A DNA stretch of 64,000 nt from Ignavibacteriales bacterium (GTDB taxonomy: Bacteria > Bacteroidota > Ignavibacteria > Ignavibacteriales > Melioribacteraceae): positions 1 to 64,000 of the forward strand of contig JAGUYK010000008.1 in NCBI GenBank assembly GCA_020061355.1, written 5' to 3'. Shown in pieces: positions 42,105 to 50,602 of this stretch; positions within the stretch are counted from its first letter, which is position 1; each line of letters opens with the position of its first letter. The position numbers and the translations under genes are program-made. Under the pieces are notes generated by a model. The model was given only the letters and a program-made list of their open reading frames with translations, was not told where the DNA came from and searched no databases.

Positions 42105-43829
42105 TTATTCTATCTTTTTCCCAGGTAATTCTCTACCCCCTTGAAATAATGTAAGTCCGGTGCCTTTGCCCTCGGCATCCTTGCTAAATTTTATTTTAGC
42201 TTCGACAACTTTTAGATAAAAAGTATCGTCAGATTCAGCAAAGATTTCAAACTTAGGCTGCCCGGTTGCTTGAGCGAAGACTTGTTCACCGTCAACTGTT
42301 ATAGTAATTATGAAACTGGGGGCTATCTCATACTTACCGGTATACAGCTCCAATATTTCTTTGCTTGCCTTTATTTCGGCTGGCTCTTCAACTTTTACAC
42401 CCATTTCCTGTAAATACTTTATTGCACCTGCATTCCGGGGATTTAACACCAAAGATTTTTTATAATAGACAATAGCAGAATCTTTTACTCCTTTCTTTGC
42501 CCATGCTTCTCCATAGCTATCGTAAACATTAGCAGATTTTGAAAATTGATTAATATTCATTTTGAAAACCGCGAGCGCTTCATCATACATCTTTTTATTC
42601 AGCAATTCGTATCCTAAATTATTCATCTCGTTTTCTGCTAATCTAAAATTCTCTGAATCATTTTTTAATTCGTTAAACGCTTTGCCAGCTTCGCTGATCC
42701 CGTCTTCCAGTATTATTTTATTTATATACTCCGCCAATGATTGTTTCGGATTGACCGTTTCTTTACCATAAAGAATCTTCAATATCTGCTGGGTTATTTC
42801 ATTTAACGGAGCACCGCCGGTATTACTGAACAGAGCAACGAACTGTCCTTTCTGAGGTAAATAATAACCGATAGTATTAAATCCATTGATTCCCCCACCG
42901 TGTGTTATCACTTTAAGTGAGTCTTTTCCATTAAAATATTTATCCACAGCCCAACCATATCCGTATTGCGCATTACCGAACGCTTTGATGTAACCCGTAA
43001 ACATTGTATCCCACGATTTCCTTTCAAGTATTTTCTCTGAATAAAATGATCTATTCCAAATCAAGAGATCTTCAACTGTTGAATAGAGCGAACCTGCAGC
43101 ATAGGGAAGCGACATATCTATAAATGAAGCGTTCCGGTAACCAGAAAATGTTTTCTCATATCCGGCTGCACGATTTGGAAGAATATCAGCACTCCAATCG
43201 TAACCGGAATTATCCATTCCGAGAGGAACAAATATTTTTTCTTTTACCAGTTCATCATATTGCTTTCCTGAAACTTTTTCTAAAATTGCACCGAGAATAA
43301 AATATCCCGAGTTATTATAAACGAATTGTGAACCGGGTTCAAATTCCAGAGTTCCGCTGCAATATTCTTTTACAAAATCATCCGGTTCATAAAATGTTCT
43401 GCTCTTCTTGGATAAGAAATCAGGAAGATTGGTATAACTGGGTATCCCGGAAGTGTGTGTTAAAAGATGATGTATTGTAATTTTATCCCCTGTATCCTTG
43501 CTGTAATAAGGTAAATAATCGGTCAGTTTACCATCGAGTTTTATTTTCCCGTTTTCTACTAGCTGCATAATAAGTGTAGCAGTAAATTGTTTTGTGATAG
43601 ATCCGAGACGAAATTTGGTGTCCGGCTTATTTGGAATTTTCCATTCCATGTTAGCAAAACCGTAGCCCTTTTTAAAAATCGTTTCATTATTATCGGCGAC
43701 CAGCGCACTGCCGTTAAAAAGCCGGAACTCCTGGTATTTTGTAATTAGCTGATCGATTTTTTCTGAAGTAGTCTGTGCAGAGAGATTAATTGTAAAAAGT
43801 ATAAAAACTAGTATTCCAAGCTTTTTCAT
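42105..43829 (-). CDS. Secreted class C beta-lactamase-like serine hydrolase with TPR segment
   Basis: A 574-residue protein with a signal peptide (cut near LSAQ, residues 16-19). The beta-lactamase/PBP4*-like domain (about 22-360) has SITK (77-80, nucleophile Ser77), YNN (171-173) and the HGGG motif near residue 310. It is followed by a TPR-like helical segment (about 395-460, YDSYGEAWAKKGVKDSAIVYYKKSL) and a small beta domain (about 475-574, YTGKYEIAPSF) often seen in this family. Such enzymes may be peptidases or esterases rather than lactamases. It stands alone, with its own terminator. Confidence 0.88.
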   Translation of the reverse strand: MKKLGILVFILFTINLSAQTTSEKIDQLITKYQEFRLFNGSALVADNNETIFKKGYGFANMEWKIPNKPDTKFRLGSITKQFTATLIMQLVENGKIKLDGKLTDYLPYYSKDTGDKITIHHLLTHTSGIPSYTNLPDFLSKKSRTFYEPDDFVKEYCSGTLEFEPGSQFVYNNSGYFILGAILEKVSGKQYDELVKEKIFVPLGMDNSGYDWSADILPNRAAGYEKTFSGYRNASFIDMSLPYAAGSLYSTVEDLLIWNRSFYSEKILERKSWDTMFTGYIKAFGNAQYGYGWAVDKYFNGKDSLKVITHGGGINGFNTIGYYLPQKGQFVALFSNTGGAPLNEITQQILKILYGKETVNPKQSLAEYINKIILEDGISEAGKAFNELKNDSENFRLAENEMNNLGYELLNKKMYDEALAVFKMNINQFSKSANVYDSYGEAWAKKGVKDSAIVYYKKSLVLNPRNAGAIKYLQEMGVKVEEPAEIKASKEILELYTGKYEIAPSFIITITVDGEQVFAQATGQPKFEIFAESDDTFYLKVVEAKIKFSKDAEGKGTGLTLFQGGRELPGKKIE

Positions 43830-43925
43830 TACATGTTCCTCTATATTTATAGCTATTTAGATAGTTGAATAGGAATAAAAGTTACACAATTATTACATCG
43901 CGCGATAATGAAGTTATCATGAAAA

Positions 43926-44132
43926 TTAGTTGTCTGGTGTATACTCTAAAATATCCCCGGGTTGACAATCGAGCACTTTACAAATTGCATCGAGAGTCGA
44001 GAACCGAATTGCGCGTGCTTTCTCTGTCTTCAGTACCGAAAGATTTGCCATTGTGATATTCACTTTTTCCGCTAATTCGGTTAAGCTCATTTTTCGTTTT
44101 GCCATCATTACGTCAAGGTTTACTCTTATCAT
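43926..44132 (-). CDS. XRE/YozG-like helix-turn-helix regulator
   Basis: A 68-residue single-domain regulator. The helix-turn-helix is KMSLTELAEKVNITMANLSVLKTEKARAIRFSTLDAICKVL (here cited as parts MSLTELAEKVNIT and STLDAICKVLDCQPGD). The same type of small HTH protein regularly accompanies DUF2975 membrane proteins. The start follows GAGGAGA, which overlaps the TGA of the upstream DUF2975 gene. It is the third gene of the DUF2975-DUF2975-XRE unit. Confidence 0.88.
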   Translation of the reverse strand: MIRVNLDVMMAKRKMSLTELAEKVNITMANLSVLKTEKARAIRFSTLDAICKVLDCQPGDILEYTPDN

Positions 44133-44141
44133 ATCATCTCC

Positions 44142-44942
44142 TCACACAGTTAAATCGTTTTCTTCTTTAATTACTGCGCTCATTCTGAAAATTGAAGCAA
44201 GGATTAAAAAAACTATACCGGCAAAAAGAAGTGCGAAGTTAACATCGCTAAAAGAGAACTTGTAGGTTTGACGAATCGAGTTGACCCATTCTGTTCTTGC
44301 TACTGAATTATTGATCCAATAAAAAATTAGTAACCGAACAATTTCTCCTAAAAGTAAATAAACCCCTATAAATTTGAGACGTTCTGAATTTTCTTTTGAA
44401 AAACCATTACCCATTAGAGCGCTTCTAAATAGCTCTCTCAAGTTGTAGAGGATAATTATTAAGAAGGCAGAAACAATCAAGAAAAAGAATGAAAGACCTA
44501 GTATAGGTTCTGGATTATCTTCATGAGCGAAATATCTTATTGGTATTAAGAATTCAGGATAAAATGTAAATCTACCATATCTTAATGATTCGCTACCGCG
44601 AAAATCCACCGGCATCTTACTAAAATCCAGCATATATAATTGTTCTATTACTTTTATAGTTTGGGGAGATGCGTGGAATAATGCCCGCGCGACTTCTTTC
44701 TCAACTGCTTCTTTTGTTATTGAATCAATCCTTCTAACTTCTACAAACTGTGAGTTAAATCTATAAGTGTAATTATTCATTTCAATCGAAACAACTGGTA
44801 GCCTAATATTTATTAGGCCGAATACAGAAAGATTGTATGATATAACTATAAGAATTATTAGAATTGCTGCAGATAGTGCACCGAACCATAATATGTCAAT
44901 AAGTGTTTTTAATATTTTTTTCGATCCATATTTATTTTTCAT
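44142..44942 (-). CDS. DUF2975 membrane protein, second copy
   Basis: A 266-residue membrane protein with four predicted helices: about 16-38, 158-180, 195-215 and 232-250. The first loop between helices 1 and 2 is large (about 40-155) and extracytoplasmic. It ends in the tail KEENDLTV, identical to that of the upstream gene. The ATG at 44942 is preferred to a GTG at 44954, because GAGG precedes it at the right spacing. It lies 8 bp after the upstream copy and 9 bp before the XRE gene. The function of DUF2975 is unknown. Confidence 0.78.
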   Translation of the reverse strand: MKNKYGSKKILKTLIDILWFGALSAAILIILIVISYNLSVFGLINIRLPVVSIEMNNYTYRFNSQFVEVRRIDSITKEAVEKEVARALFHASPQTIKVIEQLYMLDFSKMPVDFRGSESLRYGRFTFYPEFLIPIRYFAHEDNPEPILGLSFFFLIVSAFLIIILYNLRELFRSALMGNGFSKENSERLKFIGVYLLLGEIVRLLIFYWINNSVARTEWVNSIRQTYKFSFSDVNFALLFAGIVFLILASIFRMSAVIKEENDLTV

Positions 44943-44950
44943 TTCCCACC

Positions 44951-45526
44951 TCACACGGTTAAATCGTTTTCTTCTTTGAGTTTTGCTGCATAAATAATTA
45001 TCTCACCCATTACAAATATGAAAAGTCCTATAATTAAATAAGGGCTAAATACAATTGAGATTAGCCAAGATAGTTTCGTAAGGATATTAACGGCAACAGA
45101 TAGATTTGAAATTACATCCGATGAGTTTGTAATCTTTGAAATATGATACACTACTGTAAGTAACAAAATAGCTTTTCCAACATATTTAAGATGATTTCCG
45201 TTTTCTTCTATGAACGGATTATTTTCAAACACATTTTTAATAAAAACAGTTAGTTTTTTCAGAATCATGTAAATACAGTAAAGTATAATTACATCAACTA
45301 TAATTAAGTAAATACATAATAAAACTTTTTCCGAATGCGACACTTGCTCGCTAACACTCAGCAAATTGAAAAAATCCAACTTACTTAATTTCATTTCGCC
45401 TATACTCAGCAATGAAATTACAGCTGGAGCAATATAAAATAGGATCACAATTGGAAATAGTTTCAAAAACAAATCAAGATATGCATAAACTGTTTTGACT
45501 GTCCAGTTTTCTTTGAATGATTTCAT
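44951..45526 (-). CDS. DUF2975 membrane protein, first copy
   Basis: A 191-residue membrane protein with four helices (about 13-33, 63-84, 106-130 and 140-175) and no large loop. It ends KLKEENDLTV. The ATG at 45526 follows a strong SD GGAGGGG. It is the first gene of the unit. The body of the protein has diverged strongly from the second copy, but the stop/SD junction (TGTGAGG) and the C-terminal tail are the same, which points to a tandem duplication. The 150-bp gap before it shows no gene. Confidence 0.78.
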   Translation of the reverse strand: MKSFKENWTVKTVYAYLDLFLKLFPIVILFYIAPAVISLLSIGEMKLSKLDFFNLLSVSEQVSHSEKVLLCIYLIIVDVIILYCIYMILKKLTVFIKNVFENNPFIEENGNHLKYVGKAILLLTVVYHISKITNSSDVISNLSVAVNILTKLSWLISIVFSPYLIIGLFIFVMGEIIIYAAKLKEENDLTV

Positions 45527-45710
45527 TTTATCCCCTCCGTGAAATGAATTATTATTCATTTGATTTCCGGAGGCAACATAAAAAAAGATTTTCCTTTTGT
45601 CAAGATATTTTTATTGTTTACCAATAAATAATTTCCGTTAATAGGGAAATGTTGAAAACCGGGATTGATTTGTCTAATTTGCTTTTGGAAATCTATTTTA
45701 TAGGTGATTT

Positions 45711-45971
45711 ATGAAGAAATCGATCCTCATAATACTAATCGGCAACAGAAAAGATTCTGCAGTTAAAGTCCAGCAGATACTTACAGGCTGGGGATGTACG
45801 ATCAAAACACGGTTAGGTCTTCATGACGGTGTTCTCGATAACTGCTCGGACTCCGGATTATTGATTCTTGAAATTTGCGGTACCGATGAACAGAATCATG
45901 AACTGGCAAGAAAAATATCTGTGCTTCCGGGCGTCTCTTCCAAATTAGTTGAATTGGAAGTTGCTGGTTAA
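45711..45971 (+). CDS. Small ACT/ferredoxin-fold protein resembling iron-only hydrogenase system regulators
   Basis: An 86-residue protein with a beta-alpha-beta-beta-alpha-beta pattern: ILIGNRKDSAVKVQQILTG, RLGLHDG, SGLLILEICG, and LPGVSSKLVELEV at the end. The layout resembles TM1266-like regulators, which sit beside [FeFe]-hydrogenase genes. No hydrogenase gene is present in this window, so the role is uncertain. The start ATG at 45711 has GGTG upstream. A REP-like element follows it. Confidence 0.55.
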   Translation: MKKSILIILIGNRKDSAVKVQQILTGWGCTIKTRLGLHDGVLDNCSDSGLLILEICGTDEQNHELARKISVLPGVSSKLVELEVAG

Positions 45972-45995
45972 GGAATTGACATTAATTGAACACGG

Positions 45996-46044
45996 ATGAT
46001 CTTTCGACAATCCTTCGACCAGCTCAGGATTTGCTCAGGATCAT
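45996..46044. repeat. REP-like palindromic repeat
   Basis: ATGATC (45996-46001) pairs with GATCAT (46039-46044); AATCC and GGATT pair inside. The core CCTTCGACCAGCTCAGGA is the same family as the elements at 12358 and 18180. A CACGGATT...CCGCGGATT phrase directly follows it (46045-46074). Confidence 0.6.
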
Positions 46045-46081
46045 ACACGGATTGAACAGATATCCGCGGATTTTCAAATTA

Positions 46082-46618
46082 TTACTTTCGTGGCTTTTCA
46101 GTAATTTCTTTGAGAACGCGATAGAGTTCATTCGCTCTTTCAGAACTTATAAGAAGATTCTTTCCGCTCTTAAGATGAATGTGGACGCCGACTTTCCCTT
46201 TCATAATATAACCCGTTGTTTTCCATCTGATCGAGTAACGCAATCCCCATCCGCCGAAATCGATGATCGGGTTGAACTCTTTTTTTTCAAATGTGGAGAT
46301 ATCACTAACGAGAATTTCTCTTTTCATGATCGGATAAAAACGGATAAAGATTTTTTCGCTATCCACTTTTACCGTAAGCGTCATAACATAAAAAAGCCAG
46401 ATAAGAAAGATCATTAACGGAATAACAATGAATGACAAAATAATCAGCCATGTATCGGAGAGAGGATCTGAACCGACCGGCTTTTTCCAGACCAACTGGC
46501 TATAGAGCGAATAGCATTGAAACAGAATAAAAGCAGTACAAACCGGTGTAATTAAGAACAGATTCCATTTCTGGTTGAATCTTTCCTCTTCAAAAAATAA
46601 TGGTTTTTCGTTTTTCAT
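46082..46618 (-). CDS. Small membrane protein with PH-like C-terminal domain
   Basis: A 178-residue protein with two membrane helices (about 22-42 and 57-85) and a C-terminal beta-rich domain (about 86-170) that looks like a bacterial PH domain: VKVDSEKIFIRFYPIM, DFGGWGLRYSIRWKTTGYI and KVGVHIHLKSGKNLLISS. I recall similar proteins as a Bacteroidota membrane family without assigned function. The ATG at 46618 is used; a GTG at 46627 is possible. It follows the AlkD-like gene by a few bases. Confidence 0.6.
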   Translation of the reverse strand: MKNEKPLFFEEERFNQKWNLFLITPVCTAFILFQCYSLYSQLVWKKPVGSDPLSDTWLIILSFIVIPLMIFLIWLFYVMTLTVKVDSEKIFIRFYPIMKREILVSDISTFEKKEFNPIIDFGGWGLRYSIRWKTTGYIMKGKVGVHIHLKSGKNLLISSERANELYRVLKEITEKPRK

Positions 46619-46623
46619 TTTAT

Positions 46624-47301
46624 TCACATATTGTTTCGAATGTACGTTTTAGGATTCGTTAACTCTCTTAGTGCGTCGTTTGCAATCCACCGCGCAGATT
46701 TTGAATCAACTGTTTTAATCTCTTCTGCAAGTTTAATAGCATGTTCTCTAAGGAATGAACTCCGCTTACCAATTTGTCTTAGCGACCAGTTTACAGATTT
46801 CTTAACAAAATTTCTTTCGTCGGTTGAATATTTCCTAATTAGCGGAAAGAACTGAAGAAATTCCTCATCGCTTCTCTTTTTATCGTGAACGGTGAGGTAG
46901 GCAATCATCGAAAATGCGGTCCGGCGCACAAATTCTTTATTACTTTTTGCCCACTTTAAAATCATATCATAAGCATGATCGGTTTTACGGAATAGATTTG
47001 AACACGAGCCGTCAACAATATCCCAGGAATTGAAATCCTTGATCCATTTATTCATGAGTGCTTTAGTAGTCAGCTTTGGATCAGCGATCATTGTTGCAAC
47101 ATGGCGTGCTTCGTGATAACCGCTTTTCCACAGCTTCAATGCTAGTTCGTGGTTCCTGCCGATCTTCTTAGCAAGTGCACGCATCACCGGAACGTTTACG
47201 CCGAAAGCTTTATCAACATTAATTCCAAAGCGTTTCATACCCTGACGGTTATATTCGCTGCCGTTCTTCTTAAGCTCAGCAATTATTTCTTTAACTGTCA
47301 T
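46624..47301 (-). CDS. DNA alkylation repair protein (AlkD-like)
   Basis: A 225-residue all-helical HEAT-like repeat protein of the AlkD family, DNA glycosylases for bulky or cationic alkyl lesions. Characteristic blocks are YNRQGMKRFGI, AFGVNVPVMRALAKKIG, WKSGYHEARHVATMIADP and WDIVDGSCSNLF. Repeats run through the whole chain. It is the second alkylation repair glycosylase in this window beside the AlkA-like one. The 134-bp divergent gap to the peptidase gene holds no gene. Confidence 0.9.
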   Translation of the reverse strand: MTVKEIIAELKKNGSEYNRQGMKRFGINVDKAFGVNVPVMRALAKKIGRNHELALKLWKSGYHEARHVATMIADPKLTTKALMNKWIKDFNSWDIVDGSCSNLFRKTDHAYDMILKWAKSNKEFVRRTAFSMIAYLTVHDKKRSDEEFLQFFPLIRKYSTDERNFVKKSVNWSLRQIGKRSSFLREHAIKLAEEIKTVDSKSARWIANDALRELTNPKTYIRNNM

Positions 47302-47435
47302 TTTATTTTCCCTGTATCTTCAATCAGAAGAAATTCGAAAAAGAACTTTCATTTCATTAGATTTGATACCAACATAAGATTTATCGGATTTCTTTTCAAT
47401 ACTCATTTTATAATTAACAAACAGATGAGATTAAA

Positions 47436-48593
47436 ATGAAAATTAGATACTTATTACCGACACTTCTAATATTATCCGTCATTATTTACTCTCAGGAAGA
47501 AAATAAAAAAATAAGAGCAAGTGATATCGGAATTAATGTGGGAGTTATGAGGCAAGGCAAGATAAACTCTATTACCGACGTTGAGGGCGTACTTGTTGGA
47601 CACAAGACAATAATAAAGGATGATAATATTCGATCTGGTGTAACTGCTATATTGCCACACAACGGAAATATTTTTCAGCAGAAAGCACCGGCTGCCATTT
47701 ATGTCTTTAACGGATTCGGAAAGTTAGCAGGTTATACGCAGGTTGAAGAACTTGGAAATATCGAATCGCCGATTATTCTTACAAACACTCTAAATGTCGG
47801 AACCGCCGTAAAGGCAACTGTTAATTACGTACTGTGCCTGCCGGGAAATGAAGATGTACGTTCTGTAAATGCTGTTGTTGGTGAAACTAATGATGGTTAC
47901 CTGAATGACATCCGGGGTATGCATGTTACCAAGAATGATGTTCTTGATGCAATTCATTCGGCTAATTCAGGTGTCGTTGAAGAAGGAACAGTCGGGGCTG
48001 GAACGGGAACCGTTTCATTCGGACTTAAAGGCGGAATCGGAACTGCTTCGAGAATAATTACAAGCATTGGAAACACTACTTATACAGTTGGAGTCCTCGT
48101 CCAAACAAACTTTGGACGCGAACTGATGATTAATGGAATTCCATATACACGTGAAGTAAAAATTTCCGAGGTAAAACGTAAAGAAGATGGTTCATGTATG
48201 ATTGTGATTGCAACAGATGCACCTCTATCACCGGGGAATCTTAAGCGGCTTGCAAAGCGGGCATTCATCGGTATGGGTAGAACTACAAATGTAATGTCTA
48301 ACGGCTCCGGTGATTATGCGATCGCATTTTCTACCGCTTATAAAATTCCGCACGAGCCTGCAAGTCAGAAAAATGAAATTCCGGATCTCATCGATAACAA
48401 TGCAATTACAATTTTATTTCAGGCGGTTGAAGAAGCTACACAGGAAGCAATTTACAATTCTCTTATTGCGGCAACAACAGTTACCGGTTATAAAGGGAGA
48501 ACTGTTGAAGCCATTTCGATTGATAAGGTCAAAGAGCTTCTTAAGAAATACAACATGGAGAATTTGAGGGAGCGGCTAAAAGATTCCAAATAA
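47436..48593 (+). CDS. Secreted P1 family peptidase (DmpA/L-aminopeptidase D-esterase, S58)
   Basis: A 385-residue Ntn-like hydrolase. A signal peptide (about 1-20, cut at YSQ) precedes the conserved start INSITDVEGVLVGHKTI. The autoproteolysis site is Gly252-Ser253 (EDGSCMIVIATDAPL), and Ser253 becomes the nucleophile. GAGTGTVSFGLKGGIGTASR is a further family block. DmpA-type enzymes cleave N-terminal residues, including D- or beta-amino acid peptides. It stands alone. The 48594-48714 gap holds an intergenic phrase with CCGCGG and ATCCGTGTTAATCTGCG. Confidence 0.92.
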   Translation: MKIRYLLPTLLILSVIIYSQEENKKIRASDIGINVGVMRQGKINSITDVEGVLVGHKTIIKDDNIRSGVTAILPHNGNIFQQKAPAAIYVFNGFGKLAGYTQVEELGNIESPIILTNTLNVGTAVKATVNYVLCLPGNEDVRSVNAVVGETNDGYLNDIRGMHVTKNDVLDAIHSANSGVVEEGTVGAGTGTVSFGLKGGIGTASRIITSIGNTTYTVGVLVQTNFGRELMINGIPYTREVKISEVKRKEDGSCMIVIATDAPLSPGNLKRLAKRAFIGMGRTTNVMSNGSGDYAIAFSTAYKIPHEPASQKNEIPDLIDNNAITILFQAVEEATQEAIYNSLIAATTVTGYKGRTVEAISIDKVKELLKKYNMENLRERLKDSK

Positions 48594-48714
48594 AAATAAT
48601 GGTGCTGCTTAATAAATAATTATTTAAATAAAAATCCGCGGTAATCTGTTTAATCCGTGTTAATCTGCGTTCTATTAATATAATAGAAGTTATTTATGAG
48701 ACAGCAACCTTTTA

Positions 48715-50013
48715 TTAATTCGATATAATAATTGTGGTTCCGCCACCGCCGCTGCTGCCGAATCTTGGATTGACAATATTATTATATATTGAGCCGAAAG
48801 AATACGAAATACCAAAACCGCCCCAGTAAGAATAGCCCGTTTCGAGTTGACGGCGCTGTAAGAGCACTTCCTCAAGTGATGCAGTACCTATCGGCAGTGA
48901 AATCTGATTTCTTATCTTTGAGTAGCCGCCATAGACACTAAAAGATAATCCCTTTACAATTTTCCATGATGCCGTACCGTAAACTTCCAGTTCATACTTA
49001 CTAAAATCATGAAAATAATTTGCCCCGGTTAATTTAAGAGTTGTGCTTCCCCAAGGTTCTATTAATGATAAAGTTGCAGATAACTCCTGACTTAATAACG
49101 ATTCGTTACTTTTAAAAAATATTGTTTGTTCAAAATAACGGTTGTATGTGGGGGAAATCCTGTAGTTAATTCTTAATTGCCTCTGATTCGACTGATTGTA
49201 TGGGAAGACATTATATTCGATGGTGGGCGCAAGGTACGCACTTAACGAAATATTAGAGTACGTGGATCTGAAAGCATAAGCGCTAAAACCCCAGGACCAG
49301 TGATCATTTGCAGAAAAGTAGAGGGCTCCGCTGAAACTTTGGTTCCTTGAAACACTTTTTATGTTTACATCCTCGTTCCCGTCGTAAAACTTAAAATTAT
49401 TTTCAGTATAAGAATTAGAAAGCCTCAAATTAACTTTCAAATCTTCTGTAACCCTGTTTGCACTGAATGATCCGTTAAGCCAATTATAATTGCTCCTCTC
49501 TTCGCCGCTAATGTTGCTGTTAAGGCTTAACTGGAAGTACCAGAAATTCCAATCATCTATAGGTTTTTCTTCCTGTTGTTTCGTTTTTTGAAATGTAATT
49601 GTCATTTGATTTGCAACTTTGGATTTGCCAATGTATCTAACCAGACCAAGTTTTAAAGCATTAACTGTCTTCTCCCTTTTATTATCCTCTGAATCAGTCT
49701 GATCTGTGGCAAACTTAATAGTATCATTAATTCCACTAAAATGATTCTGACCTATGAAGAACAATGAATACTCCGATCCGGAGGCACCGGTTCCTTGTGT
49801 AACAAACAATATATGCACATCTGCATCTTTTCTATCATTAACATAATTGACTATCTGAATCTGCTCCTTGATATAGTTTATATCACACAAACCGCAGTCA
49901 ATATAAACTTTGGGCGCACCTTCTTTAATCAAGCTTTGATCGGTTTGTGAAAAAATAATTGTTGTTTGTAAAAAGATGAGAACTGCTAAAAAACAGATTA
50001 TTCGGATCGGCAT
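48715..50013 (-). CDS. Outer-membrane beta-barrel-like protein of unknown function
   Basis: A 432-residue exported protein. The signal peptide ends at IIFSQ (about 22). The N-terminal domain (about 30-150) has the block VYIDCGLCDINYIK and YVNDRKDADVHILFVTQGTG, common to a Bacteroidota group of hypothetical proteins. The rest (about 160-425) shows alternating amphipathic strands rich in aromatics, as in outer-membrane barrels. The chain ends in a Gly/Ser-rich FGSSGGGGTTIIISN. Function and ligand are unknown. Confidence 0.65.
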   Translation of the reverse strand: MPIRIICFLAVLIFLQTTIIFSQTDQSLIKEGAPKVYIDCGLCDINYIKEQIQIVNYVNDRKDADVHILFVTQGTGASGSEYSLFFIGQNHFSGINDTIKFATDQTDSEDNKREKTVNALKLGLVRYIGKSKVANQMTITFQKTKQQEEKPIDDWNFWYFQLSLNSNISGEERSNYNWLNGSFSANRVTEDLKVNLRLSNSYTENNFKFYDGNEDVNIKSVSRNQSFSGALYFSANDHWSWGFSAYAFRSTYSNISLSAYLAPTIEYNVFPYNQSNQRQLRINYRISPTYNRYFEQTIFFKSNESLLSQELSATLSLIEPWGSTTLKLTGANYFHDFSKYELEVYGTASWKIVKGLSFSVYGGYSKIRNQISLPIGTASLEEVLLQRRQLETGYSYWGGFGISYSFGSIYNNIVNPRFGSSGGGGTTIIISN

Positions 50014-50112
50014 ATACCCCCCTAAATAAATACTAGTTTTGGTTTAAAAAAAACTTTCTATACATGTAAACGGAATAACAAGCTGTGCTATTGTAATAAC
50101 AGTCAGCACATT

Positions 50113-50592
50113 TCAAGTAATTTTTTTTAGTAATGATATCTGAGCAGAATGATATGCATTGTGTTGTATCAACCCCAATATCATTGAAGCAAATGAAACT
50201 CCTGTGCCGAGTGGTGAATTACGCTCCAATCCAACAACTTCATCAAGTCTTTCTTCAGGAAAATTTTTAATCGTATTTATTATGTTCTGTGATTCTCTGA
50301 AGAACTGATTTTTAAGTTCTGCCCAACTAAGTTTTTGGAAGTCTGTTAACCTTGGCCAATCACCCATTGCAGGCTCATTAGGAATGCCTCCCGATAATCT
50401 GCTGTTTACCTCCTCTGTCCATGCCCACATATGCAATAGAATTTCAATAATTGAGTGAGCGCCGGTTATCGGATGCTTTACTGCCTGCTCTGCGGTTATA
50501 TTTTCCAATATCTTTTGCATTGACGCTCCATGCCACGGATCACCAAAAACAGTGTTGTATAATTCATCAGCAAGATTTTTTGACCGTATCAT
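50113..50592 (-). CDS. DinB-superfamily protein (first of two)
   Basis: A 159-residue four-helix-bundle protein with the DinB pattern: LYNTVFGDPWHGASMQKILENI, HSIIEILLHMWAWTEEV and the C-terminal HNAYHSAQISLLKK. The conserved histidines (HxxxW and HNAYHxxQ) form the metal site of the family. Function ranges from thiol transfer to unknown. It starts 10 bp after the ClC gene stop on the same strand. Confidence 0.85.
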   Translation of the reverse strand: MIRSKNLADELYNTVFGDPWHGASMQKILENITAEQAVKHPITGAHSIIEILLHMWAWTEEVNSRLSGGIPNEPAMGDWPRLTDFQKLSWAELKNQFFRESQNIINTIKNFPEERLDEVVGLERNSPLGTGVSFASMILGLIQHNAYHSAQISLLKKIT

Positions 50593-50602
50593 GGTATATA
50601 CC

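Noticed and set aside
45986..46417. 143-codon plus-strand frame
   Set aside because: It starts in a REP-like repeat and then runs antisense through the PH-like membrane protein gene.
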